64,000 bases of DNA from G963676655 sp963676655 (lineage in GTDB: Bacteria > Verrucomicrobiota > Lentisphaeria > Victivallales > Victivallaceae): assembly GCA_963676655.2 (NCBI GenBank), contig CAXXKX010000003.1, positions 310,001 through 374,000 of the forward strand, written 5' to 3'. A program made the translations under genes and the position numbers. Shown here one piece after another: positions 52,598 through 61,233 of the stretch. Position 1 is the first letter of the stretch; each line of letters begins with the position of its first letter. Under the pieces are notes generated by a model. That model saw nothing but the letters and a program-made list of their open reading frames with translations. It was not told where the DNA came from and ran no database searches.

Positions 52598-54115
52598 TGT
52601 AAGCTGAATGCTACCATGATTATTGTCATATAAGCTCCATACATCATTGGGAAAACAATATAAATATCCCGAAGATGTTATTGGAAGCGGAGGCTTCTTG
52701 TGATTCGGCAAATTAACATACTGATGAGGGACGGGACTGCCATCGTTTTTAACCACCTCTTCAGATCCTCCATCATTAGCAATGGCTCCAACCAAGGTAA
52801 ACCACGGAAAATCTTCAACACGTTTTGTTCCAAGAAAATCGGTAGACTTATTATTTTTGAATATTTTTTCAAATTTTCCCCAAAATGAAGAAACACTGCG
52901 AATTATGTCAGCACTGGTGAATTCATCATTTTCAGTCCCTTTCCAATCACAACTATCCTTGCTGTCCAGCCATTTTCCCGTTGCTGAAAAAGTATAAGAT
53001 TCTCCTTTATTCATGAAGACATTGGTTGCATTCCAACGCTTGCCTGCAAATATGTCAACGGTAACCGATTCTTTGACCCCCAGGGTTATTGTGGGATGGT
53101 AATTAGGATATTCGATGGGTGATATTTCTTGGCGTCTAAGAGCGCTCGAATGAAATTTTGCAACGTTGTCCTGGGTCATGGCAGGAATATTTCTTGGACG
53201 GGAGCGCAGCTTTGAGAATGCTCCTCTATATGAATTATGAATAACCCCCAATGGGTCGTCTTTAATAGAATCCTCAACCCCGTTCCTGAAAACAAGGCCC
53301 TGCTCCCGACTTTCCTTCATCATCCATTTAAGCGCCCCATTGGACAAGCCGCAATCAACATATCCACCTCCCACATCAGCATGAACACCGGGAAACCATA
53401 ATTCTATCGCATTTTTATGCTTTTCCGCATTACTCCAGCGAGTAACACTGAAGCATGAACGAATCTCATCTATTGCCATTGCGTGACGAGCAACGGAGAC
53501 ATTTCTTCCAAGTTTGGTGTTATGAAATTCCCATTTTTTCTTGTTATCAAGAATATTGAATATTTCCAAGTCATCAGGCACTCCTAAAGAGCCTACAGTG
53601 TCCCATACTCCAATAAAATGAATAGGCGTTTCCTTTTTACTATTAAAGAATTTCCAACCAGATTTAGCACAATCATTGATATAAATATCTTTGCGGTAAC
53701 CGTTCTCATAGGCAAAATGCACACGTTCCCATGATTTATCCGGAGAGACGTTTCTCAAGTCGAGCAGGCCTTTTGTCAGAAAACCTCCCAGACTTCTTGC
53801 AGTAAAAGCCCCACGACTGAAACCAAACAAGTAAATATGATCCCCTTCTTCATAATTATTTGCCAACCAGTGGTAAGCACTGCAAATATGCCTGCTAATC
53901 CCCAACCCTATAGCACCACCAAATACGGCATCTATCAGTCCTGTATCCTCACCTCCGACTCCAGGATGATAATATTTTAGTTGTTTTACACCGTTTTTAT
54001 CCACTTCGTTTAATGCATTATAAATTTTTACAACATTTGTGGGACAGGCAATGCCGTTCTCCTCCTGTTCAGAATTATTCCAAGTACCATCACAGCAAAC
54101 AATAAGATTTTTCAT
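52580..54115 (-). CDS. DUF2235-family alpha/beta hydrolase (Tle1-type phospholipase-like)
   Basis: A 511-residue protein of the DUF2235 family, which includes type VI secretion phospholipase effectors of the Tle1 group. The complete signature is present: VCCDGTWNN (Asp9), FGFSRGAFTAR with nucleophile Ser100, FIGVWDTVGSLGVP (Asp) and FPGVHADVGGGY (His/Asp). The last 160 residues (after about 350) are a separate beta-rich domain (VDIFAGKRWNATNVFMNKGESYTF), perhaps lipid- or ligand-binding. AAGGAGG precedes the ATG. No VgrG, PAAR or Hcp gene is near, so a T6SS link is unsupported. It converges on the unknown three-gene group and shares its AT-rich character. Confidence 0.85.
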   Translation of the reverse strand: MKNLIVCCDGTWNNSEQEENGIACPTNVVKIYNALNEVDKNGVKQLKYYHPGVGGEDTGLIDAVFGGAIGLGISRHICSAYHWLANNYEEGDHIYLFGFSRGAFTARSLGGFLTKGLLDLRNVSPDKSWERVHFAYENGYRKDIYINDCAKSGWKFFNSKKETPIHFIGVWDTVGSLGVPDDLEIFNILDNKKKWEFHNTKLGRNVSVARHAMAIDEIRSCFSVTRWSNAEKHKNAIELWFPGVHADVGGGYVDCGLSNGALKWMMKESREQGLVFRNGVEDSIKDDPLGVIHNSYRGAFSKLRSRPRNIPAMTQDNVAKFHSSALRRQEISPIEYPNYHPTITLGVKESVTVDIFAGKRWNATNVFMNKGESYTFSATGKWLDSKDSCDWKGTENDEFTSADIIRSVSSFWGKFEKIFKNNKSTDFLGTKRVEDFPWFTLVGAIANDGGSEEVVKNDGSPVPHQYVNLPNHKKPPLPITSSGYLYCFPNDVWSLYDNNHGSIQLTIKRVS

Positions 54116-54756
54116 GACTTCCTCCTTATTGATTCAAGCAACAAAACACAACAAAGATCACGCCGTCTATTACATGAATATATTGAACAGAAAAAAAATC
54201 ACTCCTTTCTACTACAAAATAGCTTTAAACATGAAAGTGCATATAATAAACGACGATATCCCTCATATCTATAGTTACACAAAATATGCCATCATACAAT
54301 ACGAATATACTTGTTTTTTAATTAAATGCCAACAGTTAAATCAATCTGAATACATTTTTTATTAAACCAAGTTAAATAAATGCGATAAAGAGTGCCTCAA
54401 GCCTTTTTTGATTACGCTTGGAGTATTTTTGCCTTCTCTAATAATTTCTTATTTGCTCCGTTCAGGCAGAAAGTGAGAAGAGAGGATGACAAGCCGTAAA
54501 AAAGATTATTATGTTGATAATAGCGACTAGTTGTTTTGATAAATTTAAATCCGGTCAACCGAAACTTCCATAAGCAAAAAGCAATTACAGTATATCACTA
54601 TCCGGCAACTTTTTTTCCTGGGCATTCACCAAGTCAATCCGTTCATTCTGCGTGTTTTAAAACCACAACCGCGCTGAAAGGAGACCTTAGGGACCTTCGA
54701 AGAACACTGCCGCACAAGATTACCTTCCGGCCTGCGGCTTTGTTGTACTAAAAAGA
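54116..54756. other. Gene-free AT-rich gap between island and sulfatase operon
   Basis: No coding frame with a binding site, no tRNA and no repeat could be supported in these 641 bases. The stretch before 54115 must hold the DUF2235 promoter, but no convincing -35/-10 pair was found. Confidence 0.4.
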
Positions 54757-56259
54757 TTAATTCCAACGCCCTTCCTGAAATACTTCAGGATGAAACAAAT
54801 AAACCGGATCATCGTGTTCGGCCATCCAGTTGATGAGTTCCTGTCGCATTTCATCCCGGAGAACGGTGCATTTATTAATCAGGTTATTCATTTCATAAGG
54901 GTCCTCGGCAAGATCGTACAACTCATCAATGCACCCCGGGTTCCAGACATACTTGATGTCTCCTCTTCTGATCATGCGTTGAGAATAAGCAAGGAAGCCC
55001 GGCCCCATACATTCGGTCACAACGATTTCCGGCCAATCGGCAACTTCTTCGCCGCGGCAAAATGGAACGAGAGAGCGACCATGAGTATTCGAATTACGGT
55101 CTTCGCCTGAAGCAATATCAATAAAGGTTTGATAAAGATCTGTTGTATTGATCAGTTTGTCATTCCTGTTACCGGCACAGTAACCTTTCGGCGGTTTTAT
55201 TATCAGCGGAATTGAAACCGTCTCCTCATACATGTGGAACCCCTTGTTTATAAGGCCGCCGTGACAACCCTGTGAATCCCCGTGATCCGAAGCGAAAACT
55301 ATCCACATTTCATCATAAATTCCAAGATCATCACAGGTCGCAAGCGTCCGCTGAATTTGCGAGTCAATAAAATACTGATACCCGTAGGAGTAGTGCATAT
55401 ACTCTTCAAAATAACTCCAGTCGCGGTTTTCCCTTGTGACGCCGTGAATACCGGGCTTGAGCGACATATCATAATCAAAATTAATCCACGGTTCAAATCT
55501 CATATTTTCCCATGGCTTTAAATATTCTTCCGGAACGAAAACCGGATCATGCGGTCCCCAGAAATTAAGACTGAAAAAGAAAGGATTCCTTCTGGAGTTA
55601 AAATCCCGCAACAGTTGAACCGCCCGGTCGCCGAGAAACCAGTCAATCGTCGATTCCGGTGGAGACAAAACCGGCCCAAAACCGCCTTTATTATCCACCT
55701 TGAATTGCAGGTTCCGCTGCTTCAGATACTCGATCATTTGCGGATAATAAAGGCCGCTGCCGCCATGACCGGGAAAATCATCGCCTTCATAACCGAGATC
55801 AGAGGGCAGAGAACTGGCTTCGCAGTAAGGTTCAGGAAATGTAACAGCCCGCAAACAAGCATCGATTTTCGGAATATATTGTTGAAAATGGGGGTCTTCG
55901 TAAGCTTGTTTACCATACCCGAGATGCCATTTTCCGGTATAACCGGCGGTATAGCCTGCCGCTTTTATGCGTCGAGACAGCAGGTCGGGAGAATCCGGCA
56001 GCTCATGCACCAGACAGCCAGAAGCAAATAAATTGCCCTGCATGCCGTGTTTACAGGGATACAGTCCGGTTTGAACCGACGCTCTGGCTGGAGTACAAAC
56101 CGGCGTTACGGTATAAGCATTATCGAAAACTATTCCATCTTGCGCCAGACGGTCCAACGCCGGAGCTATTCCATGTTCACTGCCGTAACAAGGCAGAAAA
56201 TCCTTACGATGCTGATCAGTGAATATGAATAGAATATTTTCTTTATTCGGAGCAGACAT
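54757..56259 (-). CDS. Sulfatase (Cys-type, arylsulfatase family), cytoplasmic
   Basis: A 500-residue sulfatase. The activation motif is CTPAR with Cys55, which must become formylglycine. Other family parts are ILFIFTDQHRKDF (metal-binding Asp15 and Gln16 region), GKWHLGYG, FSLNFWGPHDP and FASDHGDSQG (metal Asp, His). The ATG at 56259 is chosen for AAAGGACG upstream; an earlier ATG at 56289 lacks this. No signal peptide, unlike most polysaccharide sulfatases. It is last of a three-gene operon with another sulfatase and a ceramidase-like gene. Natural substrate unknown. Confidence 0.93.
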   Translation of the reverse strand: MSAPNKENILFIFTDQHRKDFLPCYGSEHGIAPALDRLAQDGIVFDNAYTVTPVCTPARASVQTGLYPCKHGMQGNLFASGCLVHELPDSPDLLSRRIKAAGYTAGYTGKWHLGYGKQAYEDPHFQQYIPKIDACLRAVTFPEPYCEASSLPSDLGYEGDDFPGHGGSGLYYPQMIEYLKQRNLQFKVDNKGGFGPVLSPPESTIDWFLGDRAVQLLRDFNSRRNPFFFSLNFWGPHDPVFVPEEYLKPWENMRFEPWINFDYDMSLKPGIHGVTRENRDWSYFEEYMHYSYGYQYFIDSQIQRTLATCDDLGIYDEMWIVFASDHGDSQGCHGGLINKGFHMYEETVSIPLIIKPPKGYCAGNRNDKLINTTDLYQTFIDIASGEDRNSNTHGRSLVPFCRGEEVADWPEIVVTECMGPGFLAYSQRMIRRGDIKYVWNPGCIDELYDLAEDPYEMNNLINKCTVLRDEMRQELINWMAEHDDPVYLFHPEVFQEGRWN

Positions 56260-56297
56260 ATTACGTCCTTTCTTGTGACCCTGCCACACTTTTTACA

Positions 56298-57653
56298 TCA
56301 TCTATTTGCCCGTAAAAGTTTTTCGGCTGCATAGAGCAGTTTTTCCGCTGTTTTTTCTTCATATGGATTTGATCGATGGGCGGTTTCATATCCGCCCCGA
56401 CCGTAATTCCAGGTATTCGGGATATAACCGCCTTTCAGGTGGTCGGCGCCGGTTCCGGAATGAGTTGCCAACAGAAGCATTTTTTCAGGCAGAAGACTTC
56501 TTATGGCGGCTCCAGTCTCAACAAACACTTCGGATGGAAGAGACAATATGCCAACCGGTCCAAAGTCGAGAAAAACCAGATTAAAAGTTCTCAATGTTGT
56601 ATCTTCCGCGATGGACAAAATGGCTTCGGCAAAAAAGCGCAACGCAATCGGGGTACGTTTGACCAGATCCTCTGATGTCAAGTCGCCTCCTCCCGGAGCC
56701 GTCTCAATACCGGAATACTGTTTGATTATTGCAATTGCTTCAGCTTTCTCTTCTTCCGTCACGTTTCTCGGTTCTGTCTCAACCAATATACTGGCTGCTT
56801 TCAGCGTGTTTTTTTCAACGGGCTTCAATTCGGCGGCGACCTTAATGATGGTTTCAGCGTATCCTTTCCCAAGTCGTTCGGCTTCGGTCGGCGAAACTTG
56901 ATCTTCGGGATCGTTGACGTCGACATGATTGATATTTCCGGATGGAGAAATTAACGGAAAACACATTGCGTTATTACCCATTGCCGTTTCTATTTGTCGG
57001 CGACAGACCCCCATCCAGTCACCGGACACTCCGGTTCCTCCGGTCGAATCTCCATGATTTGAAATATTTGCCAGCAAAACCTTAAGCTGTCCGTTCTGTT
57101 TGATACCCAGTATCGGAATGGTGTGATCGACTTCTCCCTCAGGGCAGTCTATCTCCGGGTTCAGTTTGCCAGGATTGGTCAGCACTGAACCGTCCTTCAT
57201 CCAATATCTGCGATTGAAGGCAAAGCGGCCTTCCGTTGTCATGCCGCTGTATAGTTCGCCCGGAGCCATCGAATCAAAGGCATCTTGAACCGCGGCTAGA
57301 GTTTTTTCGAATAACTTCATAGTATATTCCTCGCTGTATGCGGAGGAACTGTTTCTGCTGTCCGGAGCTGTATGGGTATGGCTGGCGCAGATGATAAGAT
57401 TTTCCCGACCTAAAGGCCATTTTTTTGAAATTTCATTATAAAGATATTCCTGCATATGCCAGGTTACTGTCAACAGTTCGAAATAAATAATTCCCGCAGT
57501 CCTGTCGTCCTGCCGCAGCAAAAGAACCTGAACAAAAATATCGTCCAGAACTTTATCGAACATCCTGGCGTTAAAGTAACCCGCCAAAGATACCGGGACT
57601 TCCGGCGTTATGCATCTTTGTCCGATTCCGAAGTACAGATTGTCGTCAATCAT
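56298..57653 (-). CDS. Neutral/alkaline ceramidase-like hydrolase
   Basis: A 451-residue protein related to the N-terminal domain of neutral/alkaline non-lysosomal ceramidase, a zinc amidase. Visible parts: FGIGQRCITPEVPVSLAGY at the start, ICASHTHTAPDSR (zinc-type histidines, about 88-100), LANISNHGDSTGG and SPSGNINHVDVNDP. The C-terminal Ig-like domain of long ceramidases is absent. No signal peptide. It lies between two sulfatase genes (15-base and 38-base gaps). In PVC glycan loci such proteins are common and need not act on ceramide; an amide or ester on sulfated glycans or sulfolipids is possible. Confidence 0.85.
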   Translation of the reverse strand: MIDDNLYFGIGQRCITPEVPVSLAGYFNARMFDKVLDDIFVQVLLLRQDDRTAGIIYFELLTVTWHMQEYLYNEISKKWPLGRENLIICASHTHTAPDSRNSSSAYSEEYTMKLFEKTLAAVQDAFDSMAPGELYSGMTTEGRFAFNRRYWMKDGSVLTNPGKLNPEIDCPEGEVDHTIPILGIKQNGQLKVLLANISNHGDSTGGTGVSGDWMGVCRRQIETAMGNNAMCFPLISPSGNINHVDVNDPEDQVSPTEAERLGKGYAETIIKVAAELKPVEKNTLKAASILVETEPRNVTEEEKAEAIAIIKQYSGIETAPGGGDLTSEDLVKRTPIALRFFAEAILSIAEDTTLRTFNLVFLDFGPVGILSLPSEVFVETGAAIRSLLPEKMLLLATHSGTGADHLKGGYIPNTWNYGRGGYETAHRSNPYEEKTAEKLLYAAEKLLRANR

Positions 57654-57668
57654 AAATCATAACCTGCG

Positions 57669-58904
57669 TTATACGATATATCGTTCCGGAATGAATCCTT
57701 TTAAAATTTTGTCATCGGTTTTCTCCAGCCACGCGAAAAGCTGATCATGCAGTCTTGCCTGGATTGCCGCATATTCCGGATTGTCCGCCAAATTATTTCT
57801 TTCCAGAGGATCATTTACCAGATCATATAGTTCCACCGGCGGCAGCGGCGACCATTGATCGCTGAATTGATGAGCGTATTCGCGTTCTTTAAGCCAGCCG
57901 GCAACCACAATCCTGTGATCATCAACAAAGTTCCGGGTATATTTGAATTTTTCAGTCCTGATTGTTCTTGTCGGCAAGTCTTCGGCAAAAATGAATTCCC
58001 GCGTCGGCAAAGATTCATTCTTCAAGGCCGGAGCAAAACTTACACCCTCAAATTCGACAGCGGAAGCAACTCCGGCTATTTCAAGAATCGAAGGTGTTAT
58101 ATCCACGTGACTGGTCATGATATCGATACTTTTCCCTGCTTCGATTCCACCCGGACAACGTACCAGCAGAGCGCAACGTAAACCGGGATCATAGGTAGTG
58201 CACTTACCTCGAGGCCAGGCCGGACCGTGATCGGTCGTGAATATGACTATGGTGTTGTCTGACAAACCGTTATTATCCAGCGCAGCCAAAACCTCGCCGA
58301 TTCTTTTGTCCATGTGCTTGATGGCGCCCTGAAAACCAGCCATATCCTCTCTGGCCTCCGGGCAATCGGGAACATAATCCGGCAACTTTACTTTCGCAAG
58401 ATCGGTTTTGTCATATCTGTCATAAGGATTATGTACTTCGATCGTTCCAAGTGACGCATACCAGGGACCGATTTCTTTGGCCCGGGAATTCAGGAAATCA
58501 ATTGCACGCGGAACAATATCATCAACTCTATTTGAATCTCCTCTAATAATTTCATCATAACCCAATCTTTCCACCTCCGCAGGCGGAGCCTCATGCTGAA
58601 ACCCGATCAGAATACTTGTGTAATCCGAGTCCTTCAACAGTTGGGGCAATGTTTGAGCATCGTCATTCATTTTCCACCCACGATTAACCAACCCCTCCAA
58701 CCCATTAACATGCGGATAAAGTCCTGTGACTATACTTCCCCGGCTGGGTGAACAGTACACTCCGGTAGTAAAATGATTGGTAAAGCATACTCCTTCCGCC
58801 GCCATGCGATCCAGGCAGGGACTTTCAACGCTTTCGAAACCATAACATCCAAGACAATTTCCAAGGTCATGTACTGTTATCAGAAGAATATTCGACTTTT
58901 TCAT
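57669..58904 (-). CDS. Sulfatase (Cys-type), cytoplasmic
   Basis: A 411-residue sulfatase, shorter than average. Motif CSPSR with Cys51 for formylglycine formation; ILLITVHDLGNCLG at the N-terminus (metal Asp), IFTTDHGPAWPRGK (metal Asp-His), and the usual LYDLVNDPLERNNLADNP tail. AAAGGAGAT is 7 bases before the ATG. No signal peptide. It is the first gene of the operon with the ceramidase-like gene and the second sulfatase, and its promoter carries a TGTATACTGTATGG motif that is shared with the gene at 62952. The two sulfatases of the operon are only distantly alike, so different linkages are likely. Confidence 0.93.
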   Translation of the reverse strand: MKKSNILLITVHDLGNCLGCYGFESVESPCLDRMAAEGVCFTNHFTTGVYCSPSRGSIVTGLYPHVNGLEGLVNRGWKMNDDAQTLPQLLKDSDYTSILIGFQHEAPPAEVERLGYDEIIRGDSNRVDDIVPRAIDFLNSRAKEIGPWYASLGTIEVHNPYDRYDKTDLAKVKLPDYVPDCPEAREDMAGFQGAIKHMDKRIGEVLAALDNNGLSDNTIVIFTTDHGPAWPRGKCTTYDPGLRCALLVRCPGGIEAGKSIDIMTSHVDITPSILEIAGVASAVEFEGVSFAPALKNESLPTREFIFAEDLPTRTIRTEKFKYTRNFVDDHRIVVAGWLKEREYAHQFSDQWSPLPPVELYDLVNDPLERNNLADNPEYAAIQARLHDQLFAWLEKTDDKILKGFIPERYIV

Positions 58905-58988
58905 GAATTCTATCTCCTTTGCAAATCCAATCGTTCGTGATTGTAACGATCACATTGGATTTTACGGTTTAAATCTGTTAGGCATTAT

Positions 58989-59022
58989 CCATACAGTATA
59001 CACCTTGGGATGACAAATGCAA
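58989..59022 (-). promoter_or_regulatory. Promoter of the sulfatase operon with shared 14-bp motif
   Basis: On the minus strand TTGCAT (59022-59017), 16 bp, TATACT (59000-58995). The -10 box lies in TGTATACTGTATGG (59002-58989), nearly identical to TGTATACTGTACGG at 62888-62901. Confidence 0.55.
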
Positions 59023-59145
59023 GCCTGAATAAAAAAATTTTAGGCTTTGCGATAATTGTTGGAGTTTATTCTGTTTAATATAAAAAAATAGCAGTCACAA
59101 GGCTTACATTTTGCAAATAAATGCACCTTGAACGCTCGCCGAATA

Positions 59146-60129
59146 TCAACTCTGTAATTTGCGGAAACAATATATAACGGCTCCGGCGGGTCCCATACCT
59201 CGGCTTAGTTGTTTTTTGTTCACTCGGTCGGGATTGTCGAATTTGCTACCCATTTCGCGAATGAAAAGTTTTGAGCCTAATATCGCTCCATCGCTGAAGT
59301 GGCGGGTGCGTCGCAGGAAGCGTACTGGCATCGATTCTTTGCGTCTGGCTTGTTCCTGCGCCTTAAATATCTCTTCACTTGAGGCTCCGCTCTCCACCGC
59401 GACGATTCGCGCCAGTTCACTGCGAAAATAGCTGAAAAGATCGTTGTCGGTCCATTTCGAGGTGTCGCGGTGCCAGATATTTTCTTTGAGATGTTTGACG
59501 AAATTTGCATGAAAAAGGTGTTTGCCGGTGCCGCTGTAGCGGCCCCAGGTCGTGAAATGGTAGTCGGCCGGATCGGTGGTCAGGCCGGCGCGGACGGGGT
59601 TTAACTCTACATATAAGACGCACGCTTCCAGGGAGTTGCGACTGTCAAGGATGACGCTTTTGAATTTGTTGGCCCAGAGTTTGCCGATGCGGTCGCGGGA
59701 TTGGTTGTAGATGACGGTGAAACGTTGTTGGAAGGCGCGCATAAAGTAGCTGATGTCGATCATTTTCAGGCCGGTTTCGCGGCATATTTCGGGATTGGCC
59801 GGGTTGATTTTCGGCATTTGTTTCGGCGCATACGTGAATTTATCCAACATGCTGCTATAGTAGGAGTTGTGGCGTTTGGCAATGCCTTCAATCGACGGCA
59901 GTTCGTCCGGGCCGAGAGCGTAAACGACCATATGAAAATGGTTGCCCATCCATGCGGCAGAGATTACCTCGATCAGAAAATATTCGCAAAGATTCTGCAG
60001 CAGTCGGAAGCCGTATTCCATGTCGACCCGATTGAACGGTTTTTCGCCTCTACAGCCTGAGGTACGGTTCATCAGGTGGTAGTAGCAGCCTTCGCCTTTA
60101 ACTTTCATTCGCGTTCCGCGTCCAGACAT
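59146..60129 (-). CDS. REP-associated tyrosine transposase (RAYT, Y1/HUH type), copy 2
   Basis: A 327-residue Y1 transposase-like protein, related over its whole length to the gene at 7793-8761. HUH pair His64 and His66 in GNHFHMVVY; candidate tyrosine region FMRAFQQRFTVIYNQSRDR; LWANKFKSVIL, VELNPVRAGL and FLRRTRHFSDGAILGSK follow. Start at 60129 has TGGAGGAAAAATC upstream; the open frame to 60192 lies in the promoter. The 14-bp flanking repeat of copy 1 is absent here. The two copies differ enough to be long-resident paralogues, not a fresh transposition. Confidence 0.9.
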   Translation of the reverse strand: MSGRGTRMKVKGEGCYYHLMNRTSGCRGEKPFNRVDMEYGFRLLQNLCEYFLIEVISAAWMGNHFHMVVYALGPDELPSIEGIAKRHNSYYSSMLDKFTYAPKQMPKINPANPEICRETGLKMIDISYFMRAFQQRFTVIYNQSRDRIGKLWANKFKSVILDSRNSLEACVLYVELNPVRAGLTTDPADYHFTTWGRYSGTGKHLFHANFVKHLKENIWHRDTSKWTDNDLFSYFRSELARIVAVESGASSEEIFKAQEQARRKESMPVRFLRRTRHFSDGAILGSKLFIREMGSKFDNPDRVNKKQLSRGMGPAGAVIYCFRKLQS

Positions 60130-60163
60130 GATTTTTCCTCCATTGGTTGACGAGTTTACAGTT

Positions 60164-60192
60164 AATATAATGGTCGGAAATTGATTTGTCAA
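60164..60192 (-). promoter_or_regulatory. Promoter of RAYT copy 2
   Basis: On the minus strand TTGACA (60192-60187), 17 bp, TATATT (60169-60164), the same boxes and spacing as copy 1. Confidence 0.65.
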
Positions 60193-60292
60193 ATAAAGTA
60201 TTATGTAGTTTTATAAAAATGTATATTTAATTGGTTATTAATAAGATAATACCACAACCTTAATTCACAAACTTTGACAATGACCTTAATTT

Positions 60293-61111
60293 TTAAATGT
60301 TCATTTTTCGATAACGCCTTGGGCTGCACTTCATAACTTCTCGGAACTGACGACAGAAATAACTCGAATCTTCATAGCCGAAGTAATAGGCCGCCTCCTT
60401 GATAGAACAGTCTGATTCAAGAAGGAACTCTGCAATAATTCTTATTTTTTCTGCTTTGATAAATTCCTTTGGGGACAAACCGTAATCTTTCTTGAATTTT
60501 CTGGAAAAATAATCCGGCCTGAGTTTTGCAATCATAGCCAAGTCACTCGGAATAATTCCTTTTGTTATGTTGTTTGCAACGAATTCTCTATACTTTCTAT
60601 ATAGCCACCCTATGTCTTTTTTTTCTCCATTGCTTTCCATGATTGCAACCATTCTTGAGGTCAATGCCAAACATAAGCCGTTTGAAAAATAATCATCATA
60701 TTTTGACGTTCTTTCAACAATTGAACTGAGCTGCTCAAATAATGGAAGCAGCTCCCAAGCGCAATTCAGGACAATACTTTTCTTTGCAAAGAATATTTCT
60801 GTTCCTTGCCCCGCAATATTGAAGTGCAGCCGGTAGTCTTTTTCTTTGCTGTTTTTTATCTTAGCTCTGGTCCTTCTTATTACACCAGGCGGAATCCACA
60901 AAATATCTCCAGCATCCAGCGTTGCCATTTCCCGATCAATTTCAACATCAACGCTGCCTTGTTCGACGAATATTACAAGATGATTTTCCATCCGCCGATA
61001 CTGCCCCCAACCGGGAAATTCATGGATCCAATGCATACATCTTAGAACAGCTAATCCCTGTTCTCTCGCCATGGAGAGCCATTTTTGGGGAGAAATCACT
61101 TCTTTAGTCAT
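60293..61111 (-). CDS. AraC-family transcriptional regulator
   Basis: A 272-residue regulator: cupin-like sensor at about 20-150 (VEIDREMATLDAGDILWIPPGVIRRTRA) and double helix-turn-helix at about 170-270 (AMIAKLRPDYFSRKFKKDYGLSPKEF, IKEAAYYFGYEDSSYFCRQFREVMKCSPRRYRK). Length is normal for the family. It is divergent from the sulfatase at 61234 with a 122-base gap, so that gene is its most likely target. The ligand is probably a sulfated or released sugar, by context only. Confidence 0.92.
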   Translation of the reverse strand: MTKEVISPQKWLSMAREQGLAVLRCMHWIHEFPGWGQYRRMENHLVIFVEQGSVDVEIDREMATLDAGDILWIPPGVIRRTRAKIKNSKEKDYRLHFNIAGQGTEIFFAKKSIVLNCAWELLPLFEQLSSIVERTSKYDDYFSNGLCLALTSRMVAIMESNGEKKDIGWLYRKYREFVANNITKGIIPSDLAMIAKLRPDYFSRKFKKDYGLSPKEFIKAEKIRIIAEFLLESDCSIKEAAYYFGYEDSSYFCRQFREVMKCSPRRYRKMNI

Positions 61112-61152
61112 AATTACACCGTTTTAGTCATATAAATTATTAACCTGTTTAA

Positions 61153-61180
61153 TTGATAAATAACTCAAAAACATTATAAT
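61153..61180 (+). promoter_or_regulatory. Promoter of the divergent sulfatase gene
   Basis: TTGATA (61153-61158), 16 bp, TATAAT (61175-61180), in the AT-rich gap shared with the AraC gene. Confidence 0.55.
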
Positions 61181-61233
61181 TCAAATAAATATTAATTATT
61201 AAAACAACATTTCAATACCATAAAGGAGCAATT

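Noticed and set aside
52580..54115. Type VI secretion locus around the DUF2235 protein
   Set aside because: No VgrG, Hcp, PAAR or sheath gene is present in the window; only the hydrolase family hints at it.
54116..54756. Possible tRNA or small RNA in the gap
   Set aside because: No cloverleaf, no TTC-loop consensus and no promoter-terminator pair could be made out.
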